Shown: positions 24,640 to 34,915 of the stretch, piece after piece
Position numbering within the stretch: position 1 is the stretch's first letter
Layout: every line of letters starts with the position of its first letter
NCBI GenBank assembly: GCA_022828595.1
Contig: JAKGHH010000006.1
Coordinates: 16,054,499 to 16,118,498, forward strand
Length of the DNA stretch: 64,000 nucleotides
Direction: 5' to 3'
From: Nelumbo lutea
Lineage: Eukaryota > Streptophyta > Magnoliopsida > Proteales > Nelumbonaceae
The notes under the pieces: generated by a model
Database searches by the model: none
What the model was told of the DNA's origin: nothing
What the model saw: only the letters and a program-made list of their open reading frames with translations
Position numbers and translations under genes: made by a program

Positions 24640-24960
24640 GATTTGAGAAGGGTGGACGCCGGCCCTTGAATCTTGTTTTGACTATTGTTGATCACCTTTG
24701 AATGCTCCGCGCAAAGAAAATTTTCAGGACAAGCAAACTTCTCCAGAGCAATGGCAGCTTTTGTGAACACATCTGGGTTCCTGTTGCTAAGTTGGGAGAC
24801 TAAAGGACCAATTACTCGAATCTCTCTTGCAAGGAAGGTGCGAACCAACGACACAATTGATTTTATGGCAGGAATTAGCAAAGAGGGGCTACTTACCTCT
24901 CGAATCTCCCCTGGGAAGCTGATCAACAACCGCCTTTGCCGAGGATAATTGGTCTTGAAG
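24640..24960 (-). pseudogene. Captured armadillo-repeat protein fragment (ARO-like)
   Basis: The minus strand reads KAVVDQLPRGDSR, then after a one-frame shift SLLIPAIKSIVSLVRTF, REIRVIGPLVSQLSNRNPDV, AAIALEKFACPENFL and AEHSKVI. These match the helical repeats of plant armadillo-repeat-only type proteins as I recall them. The frame shift falls at GAGAG/GTAAGTAG, an intact splice-donor sequence, so genomic DNA including an exon-intron border was probably captured and the intron then shortened. About 100 residues remain of a protein normally several hundred long. Functional coding is unlikely, but the piece could make antisense RNA to its parent gene. Confidence 0.72.
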
Positions 24961-25028
24961 GCTGCCCATCTAAGGGTTGTTTCTTGTACTAGTTTTTTGG
25001 TTTCCTTTTTTTTATTAAATCTGGTTCT

Positions 25029-25594
25029 TAGGGTTGTTCATAAGAATCCGATCAAACCGACCAATCCGGACCGACCCAATCCGAGTTGGCTAGGTTTTCA
25101 TCAGCATCGGTCGGTTTCGGGTTATACAAATTCATAAACCGATGGTTCGGGTTGGTTTCGGTTTTTTTGTGTGAAAACTAAAACCGATCCGAACCGAACC
25201 GACTTAATTCCTACTTAACTATTTAAATATAATCTATTTAAATATATATTTCGATTTTAAACTAAATCAATCTAATCTATTTAAATATATATTTCGATTT
25301 TAATTTAAATATATTTTATATTTAAAACTGTTAAATAAAGATATTTCAATTTTACATAAAAACCGAAATATTTGACAACCCAAACTTGCACCACACAGGC
25401 ACATGGGCCATGGGGGGCATGGATGAACTTAGAGCCGAAACCGACCCAAACCGACCCAACCCGATTCAAATTGACCATGTCGGTTTTGCTTAACATTGGG
25501 TCAGTTTCGGTTTCCATCTCAAGTAACCCGACCAGGTCAGGTCGGTTGGAAAAACCTTAGTAAACCGACCCAACCCGACCCATGAATAGCCCTA
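25029..25594. mobile_element. hAT-type MITE (566 bp) inside the MULE
   Basis: Ends TAGGGTTGTTCAT and ATGAATAGCCCTA (complement TAGGGCTATTCAT). A perfect 8-bp duplication CTGGTTCT lies at 25021-25028 and 25595-25602. The interior has CCGACCCAA-type repeats at both ends and an AT-rich centre. No coding. Confidence 0.9.
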
Positions 25595-26182
25595 CTGGTT
25601 CTATTTTCTGGTTTTTTTTATTAAATCTGGTTATGTTTTCTGGTTTGCTGGAGGATAATTGCTCTTCCAAGCGATTACACCTACACAACCCTAGGTAAGA
25701 GAGAAAAAAATAGAGGTAAGAGAGAAGAGACCAAAGGTTTGATGAAGGTGCTACCAGTCAGAGGAAGGGGACGAGGGAGGGGGGTAATATTGGGTTTTTA
25801 AAGAATTTTAAAGGTCATGTGGTCTCACATGTATGTGGGTTTTGACGGAATACTAACGGATGTTAACAATAAGGGTAGAATAAGTCAATTTTAGTCAATT
25901 TTCAAACAGTAAGGACACACCTAGTCAATTAACTAAAACATAAGGATATTTTAAGAAATTTGCCCTTTATATAATTATATTATATAAATTAATTATATTA
26001 ATCATCAAGTTTTTTATTACAATTCAAATTAAATCAGATTTGAATATTCGATAAGATATTGGATTTCGAATTCGAATTCGAATCCAAATCCAAATTATAC
26101 TCTAAAAATCTAATAAATTCTTATTGGATTTGGATCAATCAGATTTCTTATCAAATTGGATCAGATATACCCATTACCGAAT

Positions 26183-26877
26183 CCCCTGTACTTTGGGCCT
26201 AGTGCCACTTTGGTCCCCAAACTTTAAAATGTGACAATTCAATACTCGAACATTCAAAACATGGCAATCCAATACCTGCTATTAACTAACCGTTAACCAG
26301 CCGCTAAGTGGCATTTGAAAAAAACACAAATGCCCTTCGAGTGCCATCTAATTTTATTTATTAACCATCCAAACATTGACAAAAAAATTAACAAACTCAA
26401 ATCCTTACCTCTTCTATTCAAGAAAGTTGGAGTCACCAAAATAACCACTCAAACATGATTCCAATACCTGCTATTAACTAACCGTTAACCAGTCGCTAAG
26501 TGGCATTTGAAAAAAACACAAATACCCTTCGAGTGCCATCTAATTTTATTTATTAACCATCCAAACATTGACAAAAAAATTAACAAACTCAAATCCTTGC
26601 CTCTTCTATTCAAGAAAGTTGGGGTCACCAAAATAACCACTCAAACATGATTCCAATTTTCTTGAATGGAAAAGGCAAAGATTTGAGATTACTAATTTTT
26701 TATCAGCATTTAGATGATTGATAAAGAAAATTAAATAACAATTGAATGACATTTGTGTCTTTTTCAAGTGCCATTAACAGCTGGTTAACGGCCTGTACGC
26801 AGATATTGGATCGCCACTTGTCCGGACCACAGTGACACTAAACCCAAAACACAAGGTACTAATCGTGAATTTCCCCT
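26183..26877. mobile_element. Long foldback MULE-like MITE
   Basis: The left part (CTTTGGGCCTAGTGCCACTTTGG) pairs with the complement of the right end (TTTTGGGTTTAGTGTCACTGTGG). Pairing continues through CCAATA, GTTAACCAGC, ATTTGAAAAA, ACACAAATG and CTATTCAAGAAAGTTGG. The arms are about 270 bp. Exact ends and target duplication are unresolved. Confidence 0.7.
26269..26652 (+). repeat. 192-bp tandem duplication in the foldback arm
   Basis: Units 26269-26460 and 26461-26652 differ at about four positions. Only the left arm is duplicated, so the event came after the foldback formed. Confidence 0.93.
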
Positions 26878-28508
26878 AATTATTATGTGCACAAACAACC
26901 ATTAGCGCTGAAGCTTCTTTTTATCCTCGCGTTGGGGGTTAAGCAGATGCATGAAGAATCAAGCGGCAATGAGCGAGAGAAAGGGAACGGAGAAGAGTCG
27001 TCGTAGTTCCAGACATTCGCTGTCACAGAAACGCGAAATCATGGCGATCCGGACCTATTTATTTTTTAATTAATTTTGTAATCTTGTAAATCTCAATACA
27101 ACAAAGCCGGTTTTTGTTACCTTTGTATCGGCAGGCAGCAATGAAAATGCTGAGACAGCATAAAGATCCAAGAGGAAAAGCTACGAACTCAGTGAGAAAG
27201 TTGCAGGAATGTTTACAAATTAAAAACAGAGAAGCACCTACATATTCAGCTCCAGATCACATCAAAGTCTCTCTCTTGATAAGAGAACTCTCAACAACAT
27301 CAATAATAGAGATAATAAGCTGCTGCTCTTGAATCCCTTTCCGAAGGTTTTAGATCAGTGGCGTTATCTGAAACCTAAGCTTTCTTCGAGCGACGCCCAT
27401 TCTGTTCATTTCAAGAGTCGGATTCACTTATCGGTTCCGTTCTTTTCCCACATCAGTCGGAGACATCGGCGTCTTCAAGTGAGGCTGATTAGTTCTGTTT
27501 GCCGTTGTCAAACGACTTATAGGTCTTAAAAAGAGAGATGATCCGTTCTGTTAATTCTGTTCATTTCCCACATCGGTCGGTGGGTTGGTTCAATTCACTC
27601 CTGTTTTCAAGGATGACGATGAACACAATACAATATTAAGCTTGCTTAGAACCTTTGCCCAAAATGATGAGCCGATTGATATCCTCAACCAATCCCACCC
27701 TGACACAAATGGGTCACTTGACCCACCAGCCACCAATTAAATGGGTGCATATGGATAAACTGGGTGGGTCAAATGGGTCTGAGTTAAAATTGTCTAACCC
27801 GGGGAGGAGAGGAGTGATGGACGGATTGACTTCCAATATAACGAACCACACTGCACATCTCAACATGCATTTATAACATCTCCGGTACTTGTCATGGGCA
27901 GATGTTTCTAATGCATGACTGAAATATGCTGTTGGCCGTGCGTGGGGTGTGCTATGTGAGAAGCCAATGCGATCAAGGACAGTAGATCCCCTCCCCTAAA
28001 CTGACCTCCACTGCAATGATCTCAACCTCTATGGATTCTGGATCACCTCCCAATAAAACACGCTCCAACCCTCTATCAACAAGATCTATCAAGGCCTTTA
28101 ATGCCTTACAAGCTGAGTTCTGGGCAATCATCAGAAGCTTGAGAAGATTCATTTTGCGGGTACCAGTTAAGCTAAAAACATAAGGTGGAATGGACAGGCA
28201 CCGATGAGCACATCAAGTATCTGCTTTCTTTTTTTGTGGAACTAAAAATGATGTATGTAAACACGAATGATGTGTGTTCTCATAAAATAGCAAAAAGGGC
28301 CAATGTAAATAGAACTCATATTTTGATCCCTAGACCACTCTCTGAGGCATAACTCAAATCTCTGTACAAGGGGTCTTATTTTGTACCCTTAATTTTTAAT
28401 GTTTCCAATGGATCCTTTGCTTGCAAAAAAAAAGAACTCGATAGGTACCTGCCAGATGGCATTGCAATTTCCACTCTACATGGTATCTGTCCCACAGTTT
28501 TTTTGGGG
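26878..28508. other. No confidently recognised gene
   Basis: Contains GC-richer, gene-like stretches (26940-27050 and 27100-27530) with short frames only. A 72-codon frame at 27114-27332 follows TATCGGCAG, an acceptor-like sequence, but matches nothing known to me. Near 28095-28180, LQAEFWAIIRSLRR resembles LINE RNase H wording too weakly to call. Confidence 0.45.
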
Positions 28509-29950
28509 GGGTAAAATACAAAAACCTCCCCTGAAGTTTCTAACAATCATAAAAACCTTCCCTATAGTTTAATTGTAATAAATACCACCCCTGAACTTTT
28601 GAGAAACTCAACAAAAACCTCCATTCCATCGTTGACCTAGACGAAAAACGTATACATTTACAAAATTACCCTTATGGCATTATTTAAAAAAAAACATAAA
28701 ATACCATATTTTCCCTAAGCAACATCTCCCAATTTCCCTCATTTCTGCTAACGAATAAGCATGAGCTAGCTACAGCCATGGCCATTAAACCACCCTCATT
28801 CTAATGAAAGAGGGGATCCTCAGCTGAACTCGTTCATTTTCATTTGAATGAATTCTTTCTCCCACTTAAGCCCGAACATCTGTCATCCAAAGGGCATTTC
28901 GGAATACCTTTATCATTGATGTCACACATTTGCACTTTCAGAATTTTAGAATCTTCAATTTGGCTCCATTTAATCTATTGGCATGTGCTTTCTTCAGGGC
29001 TAACTGTTGCTCAACAATTTTGCTTTATATTTTTTTTTTTTGGAACTTCAACCCAATTTCAGAATCATCAACGGGAACTGATCAGTTAATCATTGTAATC
29101 AATACTAAATCCAATGGCTAATTTGACTAGTTTGTTGTGCAAAGGAGATTTTATGAGGAAAGAACCCAAAAAAATAGACAAGATATGGTGTATGTTCTCA
29201 GTAAAATGGTGACTTGACAAACTAGACGATAGCTCTCTCTCTTATTAGAGATCACATGGCAAAGTTATAGCAAAAGCATTATCTTTACTCTAGACTTCAA
29301 ATCTATAACTTGTATTAGGAACAAAGAGGCCACTACTCACCAAACAATGAATCTGATGTAGTTGTATAAACTTTTTGGACCCTAGGAAACTGCTTACCTA
29401 GGTGAGGTGTTGTATAAACATTCAAAATTCTCTTTAGTGTTCAAAGGAATTGAGATAGAGGCTAGGAAAGAATGATACGGCGAGCATGACCTCAGGCAGA
29501 TGCGTACAAAGGAACTTGTGGCCGGAGTCCGTATTCCACATATTTCTCTCCTTCCTTAGCATTCTTGTAATAAAGTGTGGGTGAGTACGGATTCAACTAG
29601 TTAGCCGTTGGGTGAGACAACAGTTCTTGTGTTTACTCAACCCAAGAGAATAAAATAAATGCAAAGAGAAACAGGGTAGTGCAGACGTGGCAGAGGAAAC
29701 AAAGATGTAGATTTGTTCCCTCGGTAACAGAGTTCAAGAGGAAGCTTGTGGTCATTGCGCCAATGTCATTGCCACATGGGTGATCAATGACGTTTTTCCA
29801 TTTGGATCAGTAATAAAAGGGTAAAATCGATATTTGAAAAAAATTATGCATCAATTAACGTTTTTCGTATAGGTGCTATTTGTTACAATGAAACAATAGG
29901 GGAGGTTTTTATGATTGTCAGAAATTTTAGGAGAGGATTTTGTATTTGAC
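28509..29950. mobile_element. Second MULE-like element (about 1.44 kb)
   Basis: The left arm GTAAAATACAAAAACCTCCC pairs with the complement of the right end GTCAAATACAAAATCCTCTC. Both share ACAATCATAAAAACCT, CCCTAT, ATTGTAA and ACGAAAAACGT. The right arm has lost about 45 bp. No clear 9-bp duplication was seen. The interior (about 28850-29020, minus) contains EQQLALKKAHANRLNGAKL in an open stretch, a possible captured fragment of unknown origin. Confidence 0.68.
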
Positions 29951-30542
29951 ACTTTTGTAAAAGAAAAAAACGAAAACAAACTGATTTTGGGGGCGGACAG
30001 GTTTTGGAATTTCACAACCAATACATGTATGGATAGAGTAGGGTATTAGGCGAACCCTAATCCACCCAACTTATATATTAAATTTATTAAAATACCCCTA
30101 GTACTTATATTTAAGATACCAACATACTAGAGGATACGTACTTATATATTATGTGTTGAATTAAATAACATTTTGAATGTGATGTAAGGACAATTGATCT
30201 TTTATATACTTTGTATATGTTTCAATCAAATAATTGGATTGTTTGTGCTATTTTTTTTATTTATTGCTTATGAAAAATAAGAAATGATAGGAAATTAGAT
30301 GCATGTTCTCTAATTTCAACCCACCTCATCCTTAAATGCTGGAAGGGTGGTGTAGGTTTGGGAAATTCCTATTTTAATGTTTGAGGAGAGTTTGAATTCT
30401 GAAAATCAAACTTGCAATGGATGTGAAGGAAGGTATGAATTTAAAGGTTTGGGGAGGCAGGGAGGGTCTAAAATTTACAAAACCCTCCTTGAACATGCCC
30501 TATTGTCATCCCTATCTTGCACATGTTGTCCAAGGGCCAAGT
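29951..30542. other. No recognised feature
   Basis: AT-rich spacer without coding or repeat signals. Confidence 0.5.
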
Positions 30543-30870
30543 AGGGATGCAAATAGATCGGATCGGATTCGAAACAGGGTATATTTGAATTTGATCCAAC
30601 ATTGTTCATGTCAGATTTGTTCTAATCCGAAGATTCGATCAGACCTGATAGGACTCAAAATTCATATATATATATATATATTTTATAAAATCACATAATA
30701 TAATAAATTTATAAAAAATATAATGTAAAAATATATTTATAAATAAATAAATAATATATATGTATTATATATATAATATATCGGATCGAATCTTCTCGAA
30801 TCGGATAGGGGTAATTCGAATCTGATTCGATTTCTGATTGGATTCTATTATCCAATCCAATCCAATCCAA
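30543..30870. mobile_element. hAT-like MITE, 3' end unresolved
   Basis: Starts TAGGGATGCAAATAGATCGG, a hAT-style terminus. It has GGATCGGATTCG-type words near both sides and an AT-rich centre with (AT)n. The right side ends in a CCAAT run (about 30850-30870) without a matching terminus, so it is truncated or rearranged. Confidence 0.5.
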
Positions 30871-31389
30871 TCTAACATTATATGCTGTCTAATTCCGTTC
30901 TCTCTCCGTCTCAATCAATCTGGTCACCCTCAGTGCTCCATCGGTTCCCATTGCTGCCTTGCCCTAGGGAGTCTTGTTGAACCGTCTCACTTACACATCA
31001 AAAAAGTATCGACCACTAATTTGATCAGGAAGAAAGAAAGAAAGAATTCTAATTGCTGGAGAGTTATAGCCAGCCGGAAGTGTGCAATGATAGCTCATGT
31101 CTCTAGAAAAGAAACTTGGTCTTCACACCTCATAAAGGAAGTTGAAATGAACAAGTAGTGAGAAGAGTGAAATGGAAGTAGTAAGGGGTAGATAAACCAT
31201 TGATCATTGATTGCTCCACCAACCACCATCAACCATGCCATATACATTAGGGGTAAAAACACCCCTTACGTAAATTCTGAAGTGATAGGAGGTGTTCATG
31301 GATTATTAGGATTTGATAGATTCGGCGGGGAGTCTTATGTCAAAGAGCTAAAATCCTCGATCCTCCAACCATCCCACTTTTGCTGCTTA
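30871..31389. other. No recognised gene
   Basis: The 106-codon frame at 30838-31158 starts inside the MITE and has no recognised motif. Confidence 0.5.
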
Positions 31390-31590
31390 CCCTATAAATG
31401 TTATTTCCCTTAAAATCGTTGATTTTGTCAGCAAATTGCTGACCTGGGTGGTCGAATGGTTCAACAGTTAGGTCAGAATTTTTTTTTTTTTTGTCAAAAC
31501 TGGCCATCCAAACAATCGGACCGTTTAACCCGGAAACCAGACCTCTGACCAGTTCATTGTCTGAATCGATTTTAAAAACCTTGAATTAAA
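31390..31590. repeat. ACCGG-rich interspersed repeat, copy 2
   Basis: Contains CAATCGGACCGTTTAACCCGG, CTGACCAGTTCATTG and GATTTTAAAAACCTTGA, in the same order as copy 1 at 18030-18240, plus a T-run. Confidence 0.5.
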
Positions 31591-32694
31591 ATAAACACTT
31601 TTGTATTTGAAAAATTAGCCCAAGTGATTATTCAGAGTATAAATACTTATCTTAAAATCTCAAATTTTGTGCTTATTTTTAAGTGTTTAACCGTGTTTAT
31701 TTTCTTTATAGCCGATTTTAGCCTATCAATGTTATTTTAAAAATACTTATAGCATATCAAAACACTCCCTTAATTTTGATGAATACCTCTGATTTGTCAT
31801 ATGGCTGTAAGCTTTTTTCGGTATCATATCCCGGATTCATTCAATAAACACATACTTTTTAAATAAATACACCCAAACTTGGCCTAAAATGGCATTACTC
31901 ACCGCCCTACTTAGTGAGGCCTTATCGGTGGGGCCTACAATAGTCTCATGAGTTCAATGATGCGGCCCGCCACATGATTGAATGTCACGGCCGACCACTG
32001 ACGTGGACGATACGTCGGCATCAGTAGCCGACCGGCGACCGCTCCTCGGCCTGGCCAGGTTTCCCAATTGTCTTCATATAAATTGGGTCCTAGTTTCCAC
32101 TAAATTACTTCCATGCCCCTTCCATTCCATGGCGAAACATGGAGGAATCAGTTTCAGCCATGGTGCCTTGAGCTTGACGCCTGCACAGTGGAGTGGATAC
32201 AGGAACCGCATGTCGTCATTGCTCATGAACACGTGTGGTATATGATGAATGTATGATGGTGGCTTGGTTGGAACCCACCATTTCGGGTTGCAGTTCAATC
32301 CATGATTGTAGTTTACATAGGTATCACATTGTGGGCCACGGCCCACTTCCTTATGAATCTTGACCATTCAATCATTGGGTCACCCCTTACGATTGATATA
32401 ATGAACTCAACGGTTAACCATTAACGTGGGACCCTTATAAGTCATTATAACCATTAACGTCTGACATTTGATGTTTTTTTTTCTTCTTGATCTGGCAGAC
32501 TTGGGAGCTCATCACATTTTTGTTAATTGTATCTTTCATGTAAATTACATTTTTGATAGAGGGAGCTGTGAAAAGGAGGAGAAAAGGTTAACAATTTTAG
32601 AAAAGAAAAGCGCATGTGGAATTTGAGAAAGGGTGGAATTCTTTTCAAAGATTTTCTTTCATTGTTTTATCATTATTTGTAATTTAGGGGTGTC
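31591..32694. other. Spacer with a small gene-like start, unassigned
   Basis: From 31980 to 32245 the sequence is GC-richer. ATG at 32129 in good context (TTCCATGG) opens a 38-codon frame (MAKHGGISFSHGALSLTPAQ...), with TATAAATTG near 32085 upstream. LTPAQW faintly recalls the QLQ region of growth-regulating factors, but the rest does not fit. A truncated gene is possible; no call is made. Confidence 0.3.
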
Positions 32695-33092
32695 AACTGG
32701 ATTGGATTTGGTCCAATCCGACCAGTGAATGTGAGTCCGTTACAAATGGACCAGCTCCAATTTAATCCAATGAATAATTTAGACCATTTTGGAGTGGTCC
32801 AATTTAATGTTTCGATCATTCAATTTGTTCAAATTCATTTTAATTTAGATTAGTTTGAACCTAAATCCAATCTATTGACACTTATACTCTTATCTTATAT
32901 CAATGGACTAGAGATTGGTTTAATCCAACCAAATCTAATATAAATTTATTACGAACAAATCAGATCCAATTCAATCCGATAAATATTTTGGATTGGATTG
33001 GTCTAATCTATTATATCTTTTTGGTTCATCCAATCCATCCAAATTGATTTTGGACCAAATGGATCCGATCCAAAACCGGTCCATTGACAAAT
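32695..33092. mobile_element. hAT-type MITE, diverged copy
   Basis: Begins TAGGGGTGTCAACTGG and ends CCAAAACCGGTCCATTGACA. It aligns with the better-defined element at 48320-48744. The right terminus has decayed and no target duplication is visible. Confidence 0.72.
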
Positions 33093-33904
33093 TTATATGT
33101 TGATTTGCAAATGGTTGGGATTTTATGTCCCGTTCATTTGCCAAGGGATAAGTTAAGTTGGTCAATGAATAATTAACCATGAGACAAGTTTTGTTGCTAC
33201 CTATGGTAAACAAAGATACTGACGAACTAATACCCTCTAGGAGGGTAGGTAAGCAATTTATACACGATAACATAACAGTCTCCCCTTTACACCTCTCCCT
33301 TTATCCAAGTAACTTGAAATTTGAATGTTCTCTTAGTTTCTTATTAGATATTTCTCTATTCGAATTCGACCCAATGAATTTGTAGTCCCAATGGTCTGCT
33401 TCACATATCTTTCCAATTCACCTGTTAGGAAATGTTATATACATTGTGATAAAATTTGGCATACCCAATTCACATATCTTTGTGTATCTCATCATAGCGT
33501 CATACCCAATAAGTTGGGGTTAGAGTAGTAAAAATTTTATTGACTGCAATTTTCATTATTATATCTAATATAATTAAGAATTAAAATATCGATATAATGT
33601 TATATCGGTGTGCCCAGATATATATATATGTATGGATATATCGATGCAAAGCCTTTTATAATTTAAGAGTGGGCTCCAACCCTCTAATGATTATAAAATA
33701 AAATAAAAAATAAAAAATGTTTAAAAAGTAAAAATATTAATGTTATCAATACATAATAATACTCAATTTTAAATATCAAGTGTATCAATATTTTAATCCT
33801 AATCACTTTATTTAAATCATTTAAATTTTTATCATTATGAACATATTATTATAAATAGAAACATTGCAAAAATTAAATAATCACCTTCAATCAAACAAAA
33901 AAAA
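33093..33904. other. No recognised feature
   Basis: AT-rich spacer with a short (TA)n run near 33620. Confidence 0.5.
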
Positions 33905-34035
33905 TAAGGCCTTATTTGATTCATGAAAATAGGGATATGGAATCAGAATCAAAATGAATTATTCGATTCTAACTGTTTGTTTAGGGGGAATCGAAATCCT
34001 ATTTCCATTCCTGATGGAATGACATTCCCTAAATC
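33905..34035. mobile_element. Partial MITE (TAAGGCC family)
   Basis: TAAGGCCTTATTTGATTCATG with GGGATATGGAATCAGAATC matches the complement of the right end of the element at 42807-43060. The other end is missing. Confidence 0.5.
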
Positions 34036-34689
34036 TTCTGCTTTTCTCACTTATTATATCATACGAAAGACAGGCTAAGGTGGAGCCCTTGATGATGAAG
34101 TGGGGACCAACTTTGTTTGTCATTGTGTAACAGTGAATGGTGGCTAGCTAGGCCATGATAGATAGGATATTTTACTCCTTTGTCTTCAAGTTTTCTATAA
34201 TGCCATATTTCCTTTGTTTATCTTCTAAGTAAAGTACTATTCCCCTCCTCGTACCACCAACCTACACGTGGCGCTCTCTCGGCAAATCCTTCGCTTCATT
34301 TATACCATACCTTTCCCTGAAAAATACATTTCTGAAATCATCTGGTTCTGGGCCCCCACAACATAGATGAGAGGCCCAGAGTTTCCAACCTTTTCTCTGT
34401 AATGTATACGGTTTACATGTGGTCGTCTGGGGTTGGCCCAAGAAAGACCTTCAGGTCAATTAGTTCATACGTTTCCGTCAATTTGTTCTACTGTCGAGGA
34501 ATTTTTGGTAAATTCAACCACAACAAGCCGCAACATCGTAGCCGGACCACCAGCCATGTGATCGCCCCGGACTATGATAAAAGCGGGGGACTCGGGCGGT
34601 CGTCTGATGAGTGATGACATAAAAAGTGTCAAAATCTGACGGGGGTGTCTGCCAACGTGGCAGATAAAGAGAGGAGTCTTTTGTATTAC

Positions 34690-34915
34690 ATTTTGCCAAA
34701 ATTCGATTCTTCCGTTGACCCGGATGGCCGGACCATTCAGATAACTAACTGGTTCCATTTCACTTGTGAATTATTTCTTTTTCACCGTCGATTTGATCAG
34801 TGACCCGCTCACCCAAATAACAGTTTTTGACGGACCGTTCATTCAGATCCGATGGTTGAACCGCTGACTCATAAACCGGTGGCCAAATGAGATCGGTTTA
34901 TAAAAACATTGATTT
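34690..34915. repeat. ACCGG-rich interspersed repeat, copy 3
   Basis: Words CGGATGGCCGGACCATTCAG, ACCGCTGACTCATAAACCGG and TTATAAAAACATTGATTTGACC follow the order of copies 1 and 2. Confidence 0.5.

Larger units (their letters stand above)
23697..25965. mobile_element. Mutator-like element with captured gene sequence (Pack-MULE type)
   Basis: Terminal inverted repeats of over 100 bp: the left starts GAGTAAATTTCTTAAA, the complement of the right starts GGGCAAATTTCTTAAA, and both continue with TTAGTTAATTGACTA and TCCTTACTGTTTGAAAA. The flanks carry a perfect 9-bp duplication TTTATATAA (23688-23696 and 25966-25974), the Mutator length. There is no transposase. The interior holds a host armadillo-repeat fragment (24640-24960, minus), GA-rich leader-like sequence and a later hAT MITE. 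It would depend on transposase from elsewhere. Confidence 0.85.
23472..26180. mobile_element. Outer AT-rich hAT-like MITE split by the MULE
   Basis: The left part (23472-23696) has TAGGGTTAGAAATAATCGG and GGATCAGATTTTGAT. The right part (25966-26180) ends with complementary ATCAAATTGGATCAGAT. Joined at the TTTATATAA site the halves resemble the element at 30543-30870. The outer right boundary is not firm. Confidence 0.5.

Noticed and set aside
32129..32245. Small GC-richer ORF with a GRF-like LTPAQW motif
   Set aside because: Only a six-residue resemblance. The rest of the QLQ domain is absent.
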